Translations under genes and position numbers: made by a program | In this document: positions 55,816 to 64,000 of the stretch, piece after piece | Position numbering within the stretch: the first letter of the stretch is position 1 | Layout of the letters: every line of letters starts with the position of its first letter | Notes under the pieces: generated by a model | The model's input: the letters and a program-made list of their open reading frames with translations, nothing else | The model's database searches: none | Told to the model about the DNA's origin: nothing | Origin: Pardosa pseudoannulata | Lineage: Eukaryota; Arthropoda; Arachnida; Araneae; Lycosidae | Length of the DNA: 64,000 bases | Assembly: GCA_032207245.1 (NCBI GenBank) | Contig: CM063510.1 | Coordinates: 163,832,737-163,896,736 of the forward strand | Reading direction: 5' to 3'

Positions 55816-56296
55816 ACGGACGACTCACTTAAGAGCCGACTGATGAGGAACTAAAATAACTCGCTTCATCGCCTTTTCTTAAAAAATCTTCCCCGATCCA
55901 GGACTTAGAATTATTTCTCTAAGTACAAATAATAGCATTATATTCAAAGTTTTTCGGAACACAGGAAAAGAAAAACTCATAAGTTTATTCTTTTCCCAAA
56001 AGAGAGATCTTTACTTCGAAGGATATATACTGTACTGATATGTACTAAACTATATTATAGTATAGTATAGTACAGTTGGTTCTGAATAAACAATATATGA
56101 AAGCGAATTTGCAAATTTTCTTATGTGTAGAAACAAATTCGATACGTCTCTCAAATCGTATTCCAGACAACACATCATCCTTATATAAGGCGAAAGTTTA
56201 TGAAAGGAGCTATAGATTTATTCTAGTAGCATCGGAAACTGTGCCTGAGATTCACGTAGATAACGTCGCGCTCTAGTTTCTAATAAAACCGATTGA
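55816..56296 (+). repeat. Monomer with the compound ACGTAG / CTAGTTTC haplotype
   Basis: It ends GATTCACGTAG ... CTCTAGTTTC, the same combination as the unit at 21817. It also has TGTAGAAACAAATTCG (three bases lost from the right arm of the 289-328 dyad), CATCATCC and ATAGATTTATTC, plus the CTTATG loop. The loss opens a chance reading frame, which is not considered a gene. Confidence 0.85.
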
Positions 56297-59190
56297 ACGG
56301 ACGACTCACTTAAGAGCCGACTGATGAGGAACTAAAATAACTCGCTTCATCGCCTTTTCTTAAAAAATCTTCCCCGATCCAGGACTTAGAATTATTTCTC
56401 TAAGTACAAATAATAGCATTATATTCAAAGTTTTTCGGAACACAGGAAAAGAAAAACTCATAAGTTTATTCTTTTCCCAAAAGAGAGATCTTTACTTCGA
56501 AGGATATATACTGTACTGATATGTACTAAACTATATTATAGTATAGTATAGTACAGTTGGTTCTGAATAAACAATATATGAAAGCGAATTTGCAAATTTT
56601 CGGATGTGTAGAAATGCAAATTCGATACGTCTCTCAAATCGTATTCCAGACAACACATCCTTCTTATATAAGGCGAAAGTTTATGAAAGGAGCTATAGGT
56701 TTATTCTAGTAGCATCGGAAACTGTGCCTGAGATTCTCCGTAGATAACGTCGCGCTCTAGGTTCTAATAAAACCGATTGAACGGACGACTCACTTAAGAG
56801 CCGACTGATGAGGAACTAAAAATAACTCGCTTCATCGCCTTTTCTTAAAAAATCTTCCCCGATCCAGGACTTAGAATTATTTCTCTAAGTACAAATAATA
56901 GCATTATATTCAAAGTTTTTCGGAACACAGGAAAAGAAAAACTCATAAGTTTATTCTTTTCCCAAAAGAGAGATCTTTACTTCGAAGGATATATACTGTA
57001 CTGATATGTACTAAACTATATTATAGTATAGTATAGTACAGTTGGTTCTGAATAAACAATATATGAAAGCGAATTTGCAAATTTTCGGATGTGTAGAAAT
57101 GCAAATTCGATACGTCTCTCAAATCGTATTCCAGACAACACATCCTTCTTATATAAGGCGAAAGTTTATGAAAGGAGCTATAGGTTTATTCTAGTAGCAT
57201 CGGAAACTGTGCCTGAGATTCTCCGTAGATAACGTCGCGCTCTAGGTTCTAATAAAACCGATTGAACGGACGACTCACTTAAGAGCCGACTGATGAGGAA
57301 CTAAAATAACTCGCTTCATCGCCTTTTCTTAAAAAATCTTCCCCGATCCAGGACTTAGAATTATTTCTCTAAGTACAAATAATAGCATTATATTCAAAGT
57401 TTTTCGGAACACAGGAAAAGAAAAACTCATAAGTTTATTCTTTTCCCAAAAGAGAGATCTTTACTTCGAAGGATATATACTGTACTGATATGTACTAAAC
57501 TATATTATAGTATAGTATAGTACAGTTGGTTCTGAATAAACAATATATGAAAGCGAATTTGCAAATTTTCGGATGTGTAGAAATGCAAATTCGATACGTC
57601 TCTCAAATCGTATTCCAGACAACACATCCTTCTTATATAAGGCGAAAGTTTATGAAAGGAGCTATAGGTTTATTCTAGTAGCATCGGAAACTGTGCCTGA
57701 GATTCTCCGTAGATAACGTCGCGCTCTAGGTTCTAATAAAACCGATTGAACGGACGACTCACTTAAGAGCCGACTGATGAGGAACTAAAATAACTCGCTT
57801 CATCGCCTTTTCTTAAAAAATCTTCCCCGATCCAGGACTTAGAATTATTTCTCTAAGTACAAATAATAGCATTATATTCAAAGATTTTTGGAACACAGGA
57901 AAAGAAAAACTCATAAGTTTATTCTTTTCCCAAAAGAGAGATCTTTACTTCGAAGGATATATACTGTACTGATATGTACTAAACTATATTATAGTATAGT
58001 ATAGTACAGTTGGTTCTGAATAAACAATATATGAAAGCGAATTTGCAAATTTTCGGATGTGTAGAAATGCAAATTCGATACGTCTCTCAAATCGTATTCC
58101 AGACAACACATCCTTCTTATATAAGGCGAAAGTTTATGAAAGGAGCTATAGGTTTATTCTAGTAGCATCGGAAACTGTGCCTGAGATTCTCCGTAGATAA
58201 CGTCGCGCTCTAGGTTCTAATAAAACCGATTGAACGGACGACACACTTAAGAGCTGACTGATGAGGAACTAAAATAACTCGCTTCATCGCCTTTTCTTAA
58301 AAAATCTTCCAAGATCCAGGACTTAGAATTATTTCTCTAAGTACAAATAATAGCATTATATTCAAAGATTTTCGGAACACAGGAAAAGAAAAACTCATAA
58401 GTTTATTCTTTTCCCAAAAGAGAGATCTTTACTTCGAAGGATATATACTGTACTGATATGTACTAAACTATATTATAGTATAGTATAGTACAGTTGGTTC
58501 TGAATAAACAATATATGAAAGCGAATTTGCAAATTTTCGGAAGTGTAGAAATGCAAATTCGATACGTCTCTCAAATCGTATTCCAGACAACACATCCTTC
58601 TTATATAAGGCGAAAGTTTATGAAAGGAGCTATAGGTTTATTCTAGTAGCATCGGAAACTGTGCCTGAGATTCTCCGTAGATAACGTCGCGCTCTAGGTT
58701 CTAATAAAACCGATTGAACGGACGACTCACTTAAGAGCCGACTGATGAGGAACTAAAATAACTCGCTTCATCGCCTTTTCTTAAAAAATCTTCCCCGATA
58801 TAGGAATTAGAATTATTTCTCTAAGTACAAATAATAGCATTATATTCAAAGTTTTTCGGAACACAGGAAAAGAAAAACTCATAAGTTTATTCTTTTCCCA
58901 AAAGAGAGATCTTTACTTCGAAGGATATACTGTACTGATGTACTAAACTATAGTATAGTATAGTACAGTTGGGTCTGAATAAACAATATATGAAAGCGAA
59001 TTTGCAAATTTTCGGATGTGTAGAAATGCAAATTCGATACGTCTCTCAAATCGTATTCCAGACAACACATCTTTCTATATAAGGCGAAAGTTTATGAAAG
59101 GAGCTATAGGTTTATTCTAGTAGCATCGGAAACTGTGCCTGAGATCTCCGTAGATAACGTCGCGCTCTAGTTTCTAATAAAACCGATTGA

Positions 59191-59610
59191 ACGGACGACT
59201 CACTTAAGAAGCCGACTGATGAGGAACTAAAATAACTCGCTTCATCGCCTTTTCTTAAAAAATCTTCCCCGATCAGGACTTAGAATTATTCTCTAAGTAC
59301 AAATAATAAGCATTATACAAAGTTTTTCGGAACAGGAAAGAAAAACCCATACGTTATTATTTTTCCCAAAATGATCTTTACTTCGAAGGATATATACTGT
59401 AATGATATGTAAACTTAAATTATTGTATAGTAAGTACAGTTGGTTCTGAATACAATATATGAAAGCGAATTTGCAAATTTTCGGATGTGTAGAAATGCAA
59501 ATTCGATACGTCTCTCAAATCGTATTCCAGACAACACATCCTTCTTATATAAGGCGAAAGTTTATGAAAGGAGCTATAGGTTATGAAAGGAGCTTCTAGT
59601 AGCATCGGAA
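59191..59610 (+). repeat. Decayed terminal forward monomer
   Basis: This is the last + strand unit. It has many single-base indels (AAGAAGCCG, GATCAGGAC, ATTATTCTC, AATAATAAGC, GGAACAGGAAAG, CCCATACG, AAAATGATC) and a reworked TATA region. TTATGAAAGGAGCT is duplicated (59562-59575 and 59581-59594). Recognisable sequence stops at TAGCATCGGAA (59610), monomer position about 424, so the last 60 bp or so are missing. It is far more worn than typical units, as expected at an array edge. Confidence 0.9.
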
Positions 59611-59620
59611 TATTTTCAGC
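59611..59620. other. Inversion junction between opposite arrays
   Basis: Forward monomer sequence ends at 59610. From about 59619 the sequence reads as the reverse complement of the monomer, starting near monomer position 200. The few bases between (TATTTTCA) match neither side clearly. CCTAAA (59620-59625) and TTTAGG (59641-59646) form a small inverted repeat beside the join. The two sides meet at different monomer positions, so the join is not a simple palindrome centre. Confidence 0.85.
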
Positions 59621-59875
59621 CTAAAGATTTCTACTTTGGGTTTAGGAGAACGTTTTGAGAAATACTATTTTTCTATAATATATTTTCCTTAGTACCTGTG
59701 TTCCGAAAAACCGATTCGAATAGAATGCTATATCTTTTGGAACTTTGTGAGGACTTTCCTATCAAAGTCCTGGATCGGGGACATTGAACTATTATTTTTT
59801 TACTTAGAGAAATGCCGAACTGAAGCGAGTTATATTAAGTTCCTCATCAGTCCGGCTCTTAAGTGAGTCGTCCGT
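59619..59875 (-). repeat. Degenerate inverted partial monomer
   Basis: Read on the - strand it ends the inverted array. Recognisable blocks on the + strand are AAAGATTTCTACTTTGGG (compare AAAGATCTCTCTTTTGGG), CCTGTGTTCCGAAAAA, GAATGCTAT, AAGTCCTGGATCGGGG, ACTTAGAGAAAT, TGAAGCGAGTTAT and CTTAAGTGAGTCGTCCGT. The order is disturbed: AAGTCCTGGATCGGGG precedes ACTTAGAGAAAT, the reverse of a normal inverted unit. This implies a local rearrangement or duplication in addition to point decay. Confidence 0.82.
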
Positions 59876-62800
59876 TCAATCACGGTATTTATAGAATTTA
59901 GAGCGCGACGTTATCTACGGGGAATCTCAGGCACAGTTTCCGATGCTACTAGAATAAACCTATAGCTCCTTTCATAAACTTTCGCCTTATATAAGAAGGA
60001 TGTGTTGTCTGGAATACGATTTGAGAGACGTATCGAATTTGCATTTCTACACATCCGAAAATTTGCAAATTCGCTTTCATATATTGTTTATTCAGAACCA
60101 ACTGTACTATACTATAATATAGTTTAGTACATATCAGTACAGTATATATCCTTCGAAGAAAGATTTCTCTTTTGTTAAAAAAATAAACTTATGAGTTTTT
60201 CTTTTCCTGTGTTCCGAAAAACTTTGAATATAATGCTATTATTTGTACTTAGAGAAATAATTCTAAGTCCTGGATCGGGAAGATTTTTTTAAGAAAAGGC
60301 GATGAAGCGAGTTATTTTAGTTCCTCATCAGTCGGCTCTTAAGTGAGTCGTCCGTTCAATCGGTTTTATTAGAACCTAGAGCGCGACGTTATCTACGGAG
60401 AATCTCAGGCACAGTTTCCGATGCTACTAGAATAAACCTATAGCTCCTTTCATAAACTTTCGCCTTATATAAGAAGGATGTGTTGTCTGGAATACGATTT
60501 GAGAGACGTATCGAATTTGCATTTCTACACATCCGAAAATTTGCAAATTCGCTTTCATATATTGTTTATTCAGAACCAACTGTACTATACTATAATATAG
60601 TTTAGTACATATCAGTACAGTATATATCCTTCGAAGTAAAGATCTCTCTTTTGGGAAAAGAATAAACTTATGAGTTTTTCTTTTCCTGTGTTCCGAAAAA
60701 CTTTGAATATAATGCTATTATTTGTACTTAGAGAAATAATTCTAAGTCCTGGATCGGGGAAGATTTTTTAAGAAAAGGCGATGAAGCGAGTTATTTTAGT
60801 TCCTCGTCAGTCGGCTCTTAAGTGAGTCGTCCGTTCAATCGGTTTTATTAGAAACTAGAGCGCGACGTTATCTACGGAGAATCTCAGGCACAGTTTCCGA
60901 TGCTACTAGAATAAACCTATAGCTCCTTTCATAAACTTTCGCCTTATATAAGAAGGATGTGTTGTCTGGAATACGATTTGAGAGACGTATCGAATTTGCA
61001 TTTCTACACATCCGAAAATTTGCAAATTCGCTTTCATATATTGTTTATTCAGAACCAACTGTACTATACTATACTATAATATAGTTTAGTACATATCAGT
61101 ACAGTATATATCCTTCGAAGTAAAGATTTCTCTTTTGGGAAAAGAATAAACTTATGAGTTTTTCTTTTCCTGTGTTCCGAAAAACTTTGAATATAATGCT
61201 ATTATTTGTACTTAGAGAAATAATTCTAAGTCCTGGATCGGGGAAGATTTTTTAAGAAAAGGCGATGAAGCGAGTTATTTTAGTTCCTCGTCAGTCGGCT
61301 CATAAGTGAGTCGTCCGTTCAATCGGTTTTATTAGAACCTAGAGCGCGACGTTATCTACGTAGAATCTCAGGCACAGTTTCCGATGCTACTAGAATAAAC
61401 CTATAGCTCCTTTCATAAACTTTCGCCTTATATAAGAAGGATGTGTTGTCTGGAATACGATTTGAGAGACGTATCGAATTTGCATTTCTACACATCCGAA
61501 AATTTGCAAATTCGCTTTCATATATTGTTTATTCAGAACCAACTGTACTATACTATACTATAATATAGTTTAGTACATATCAGTACAGTATATATCCTTC
61601 GAAGTAAAGATCTCTCTTTTGGGAAAAGAATAAACTTATGAGTTTTTCTTTTCCTGTGTTCCGAAAAACTTTGAATATAATGCTATTATTTGTACTTAGA
61701 GAAATAATTCTAAGTCCTGGATCGGGGAAGATTTTTAAGTAAAAAGGCGATGAAGCGAGTTATTTTAGTTCCTCATCAGTCGGCTCTTAAGTGTGTCGTA
61801 AATTCAATCGGTTTTATTAGAACCTAGAGCGCGACGTTATCTACGGTGAATCTCAGGCACAGTTTCCGATGCTACTAGAATAAACCTATAGCTCCTTTCA
61901 TAAACTTTCGCCTTATATAAGAAGGATGTGTTGTCTGGAATACGATTTGAGAGACGTATCGAATTTGCATTTCTACACATCCGAAAATTTGCAAATTCGC
62001 TTTCATATATTGTTTATTCAGAACCAACTGTACTATACTATACTATAATATAGTTTGTACATATCAGTACAGTATATATCCTTCGAAGTAAAGATCTCTC
62101 TTTTGGGAAAAGAATAAACTTATGAGTTTTTCTTTTCCTGTGTTCCGAAAAACTTTGAATATAATGCTATTATTTGTACTTAGAGAAATAATTCTAAGTC
62201 CTGGATCGGGGAAGATTTTTTAAGAAAATTCGATGAAGCGAGTTATTTTAGTTCCTCGTCAGTCGGCTCTTAAGTGAGTCGTCCGTTCAATCGGTTTTAT
62301 TAGAAACTAGAGCTCGACGTTATCTACGGAGAATCTCAGGCACAGTTTCCGATGCTACTAGAATAAACCTATAGCTCCTTTCATAAACTTTCGCCTTATA
62401 TAAGGAGGATGTGTTGTCTGGAATACGATTTGAGAGACGTATCGAATTTGCATTTCTACACATCCGAAAATTTGCAAATTCGCTTTCATATATTGTTTAT
62501 TCAGAACCAACTGTACTATACTATACTATAATATAGTTTAGTACATATCAGTACAGTATATATCCTTCGAAGTAAAGATCTCTCTTTTAAGGAAAAAAAT
62601 AAACTTATGAGTTTTTCTTTTCCTGTGTTCCGAAAAACTTTGAATATAATGCTATTATTTGTACTTAGAGAAATAATTCTAAGTCCTGGATCGGGGAAGA
62701 TTTTTTAAGAAAAGGCGATGAAGCGAGTTATTTTAGTTCCTCGTCAGTCGGCTCTTAAGTGAGTCGTCCGTTCAATCGGTTTTATTAGAACCTAGAGCGC

Positions 62801-64000
62801 GACGTTATCTACGGAGAATCTCAGGCACAGTTTCCGATGCTACTAGAATAAACCTATAGCTCCTTTCATAAACTTTCGCCTTATATAAGAAGGATGTGTT
62901 GTCTGGAATACGATTTGAGAGACGTATCGAATTTGCATTTCTACACATCCGAAAATTTGCAAATTCGCTTTCATATATTGTTTATTCAGAACCAACTGTA
63001 CTATACTATACTATAATATAGTTTAGTACATATCAGTACAGTATATATCCTTCGAAGTAAAGATCTCTCTTTTGGGAAAAGAATAAACTTATGAGTTTTT
63101 CTTTTCCTGTGTTCCGAAAAACTTTGAATATAATGCTATTATTTGTACTTAGAGAAATAATTCTAAGTCCTGGATCGGGGAAGATTTTTTAAGAAAAGGC
63201 GATGAAGCGAGTTATTTTAGTTCCTCCTCAGACGGCTCTTAAGTGTGTCGTCCGTTCAATCGGTTTTATTAGAACCTAGAGCGCAACGTTATCTACGGTG
63301 AATCTCAGGCACAGTTTCCGATGCTACTAGAATAAACCTATAGCTCCTTTCATAAACTTTCGCCTTATATAAGAAGGATGTGTTGTCTGGAATACGATTT
63401 GAGAGACGTATCGAATTTGCATTTCTACACATCCGAAAATTTGCAAATTCTCTTTTATATATTGTTTATTCAGAACCAACTGTACTATACTATACTATAA
63501 TATAGTTTAGTACATATCAGTACAGTATATATCCTTCGAAGTAAAGATCTCTCTTTTGGGAAAAGAATAAACTTATGATTTTTTTCTTTTCCTGTGTTCC
63601 GAAAAAATTTGAATATAATGCTTTTATTTGTACTTGGAGAAATAATTCTAAGTCCTGGATCGGGGAAGATTTTAAGAAAAGGCGATGAAGCGAGTTATTT
63701 TAGTTCCTCATCAGTCGGCTCTTAATGTGAGTCGTCCGTTCAATCGGTTTTATTAGAACTAGAGCGCGACGTTATCTACGGTAGAATCTCAGGCACAGTT
63801 TTCCGATGCTACTAGAATAAACCTATAGCTCCTTTCATAAACTTTCGCCTTATATAAGAAGGATGTGTTGTCTGGAATACGATTTGAGAGACGTATCGAA
63901 TTTGCATTTCTACACATCCGAAAATTTGCAAATTCGCTTTCATATATTGTTTATTCAGAACCAACTGTACCATACTATACAATAATATAGTTTAGTACAT
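59876..64000 (-). repeat. Inverted satellite array, 8 complete units plus a partial
   Basis: The same monomer appears as its reverse complement. Using CTTAAGTGAGTCGTCCGT as the boundary, complete units are 59876-60355, 60356-60834, 60835-61318, 61319-61803, 61804-62286, 62287-62771, 62772-63255 and 63256-63739; 63740-64000 is partial and runs off the window. The two units nearest the junction have two TATAG copies, the later ones mostly three. Several units read CTGACGAG (on the - strand) where forward units read CTGATGAG, and several carry CTAGTTTC. Copies differ more from each other than in the forward core. No gene is seen. Confidence 0.95.

Larger units (their letters stand above)
37719..59190 (+). 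repeat. Heterogeneous outer part of the forward array (units 79-123)
   Basis: The monomer and orientation match the core, but substitutions, indels and truncations are denser. Starts include 37719, 38198, 38681, 39165, 39649, 40133, 40553, 41037, 41455, 43391, 43870, 44347, 44836, 45804, 46272, 48213, 49185, 49606, 50090, 50574, 51055, 51538, 52506, 53474, 53958, 54374, 54853, 55332, 55816, 56297, 56781, 57266, 57750, 58234 and 58718. Four of the five units with the 62-bp deletion, and 9 of 15 copies of the CTTATG variant, lie here. Runs of consensus-like units (for example 41455-43390) are interspersed, so the segment is a mixture rather than uniformly old. No gene is seen. Confidence 0.9.
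1..59610 (+). repeat. Forward satellite array, 484-bp monomer, about 124 units
   Basis: This is a head-to-tail tandem array. With each unit started at the recurrent ACGGACGACTCACTTAAG, starts fall at 1, 485, 971, 1455, 1939, 2423, 2907, 3391 and onward to 59191, giving 123 complete units plus a decayed last one. About two thirds of intervals are exactly 484 bp. Most other lengths (479, 489, 494) differ by multiples of five because of a TATAG run inside the unit; a few units are shorter by 12 to 62 bp. The monomer is about 35% G+C and has stop codons in all frames. Such arrays are typical of eukaryotic heterochromatin. The family and species are not recognised. The array extends left of the window. 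Confidence 0.98.

Noticed and set aside
56076..56276. 66-codon open frame on the + strand
   Set aside because: It is created by the 3-bp loss at TGTAGAAACAAATTCG and downstream indels in this unit alone.
59420..59605. 61-codon open frame on the - strand
   Set aside because: It lies in the decayed terminal unit with a local duplication and is not supported by any other copy.
1..59610. CRISPR array
   Set aside because: The repeat period is 484 bp with no alternation of short repeats and unique spacers, and no cas-like genes.
1..59610. Regular higher-order repeat structure
   Set aside because: Variant units recur at irregular distances (for example GATTTTTGG near 3039, 10804, 46889 and 57883), and I saw no constant multi-unit period. 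A computed self-alignment could still reveal a weak one.
59550..59880. Inversion as a fold-back read or assembly artefact
   Set aside because: The two flanks are decayed differently, the join links different monomer positions, and the inverted units carry private variants. An artefact would mirror the adjacent sequence. Read support was not available to confirm.
1..64000. Tandem rRNA, 5S, histone or tRNA gene cluster
   Set aside because: No recognisable conserved RNA gene sequence or coding region occurs in the unit. GGTTCTAATA near 464-473 only partly resembles a Pol III B box and lacks a matching A box and a T-run terminator in the right place.

Overview
The whole 64 kb window is satellite DNA. 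It is a tandem array of one AT-rich monomer, usually exactly 484 bp (about 35% G+C by hand count of one unit). No stretch looks like a protein-coding gene, tRNA, rRNA, transposase or CRISPR array. A homogeneous array this long, with no coding capacity, points to heterochromatin of a eukaryote (centromeric, pericentromeric, subtelomeric or sex-chromosomal). I do not recognise the family and cannot name the species. The array runs off both ends of the window.

Layout. (1) 1-37,718: about 78 head-to-tail monomers on the + strand, very homogeneous. Many neighbours look identical by eye and are spaced exactly 484 bp apart. (2) 37,719-59,190: about 45 more monomers in the same orientation, but more mixed. 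They include four of the five units that share one 62-bp deletion, several mosaic units, and most copies of a diagnostic sequence variant. (3) 59,191-59,610: a visibly decayed last forward monomer with a local 14-bp duplication. (4) About 59,611-59,620: an inversion junction, where the array stops at monomer position about 424 and restarts on the opposite strand at monomer position about 200. (5) 59,619-59,875: a badly decayed inverted partial monomer. (6) 59,876-64,000: eight complete and one partial monomer in the opposite orientation, with their own private variants.

Monomer structure (coordinates of unit 1, positions 1-484). Each unit is rich in self-complementary sequence: dyads at 2-23, 88-109, 149-181 (14 bp with one bulged base), 199-206, 214-261, 289-328 (10 bp perfect, 20-base loop) and 367-376. 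A TATAG pentanucleotide run at 241-255 lies inside the 214-261 dyad. It is the main source of length change between units (2 to 5 copies).

Interpretation. The sequence directly shows a satellite array, its inversion breakpoint, a homogeneity gradient falling toward the breakpoint, and variant haplotypes shared between distant units. That unequal exchange or gene conversion caused the pattern is inference. I found no evidence of a new enzymatic or defence system. The few longer open frames occur only in units that carry mutations, which argues against coding function.
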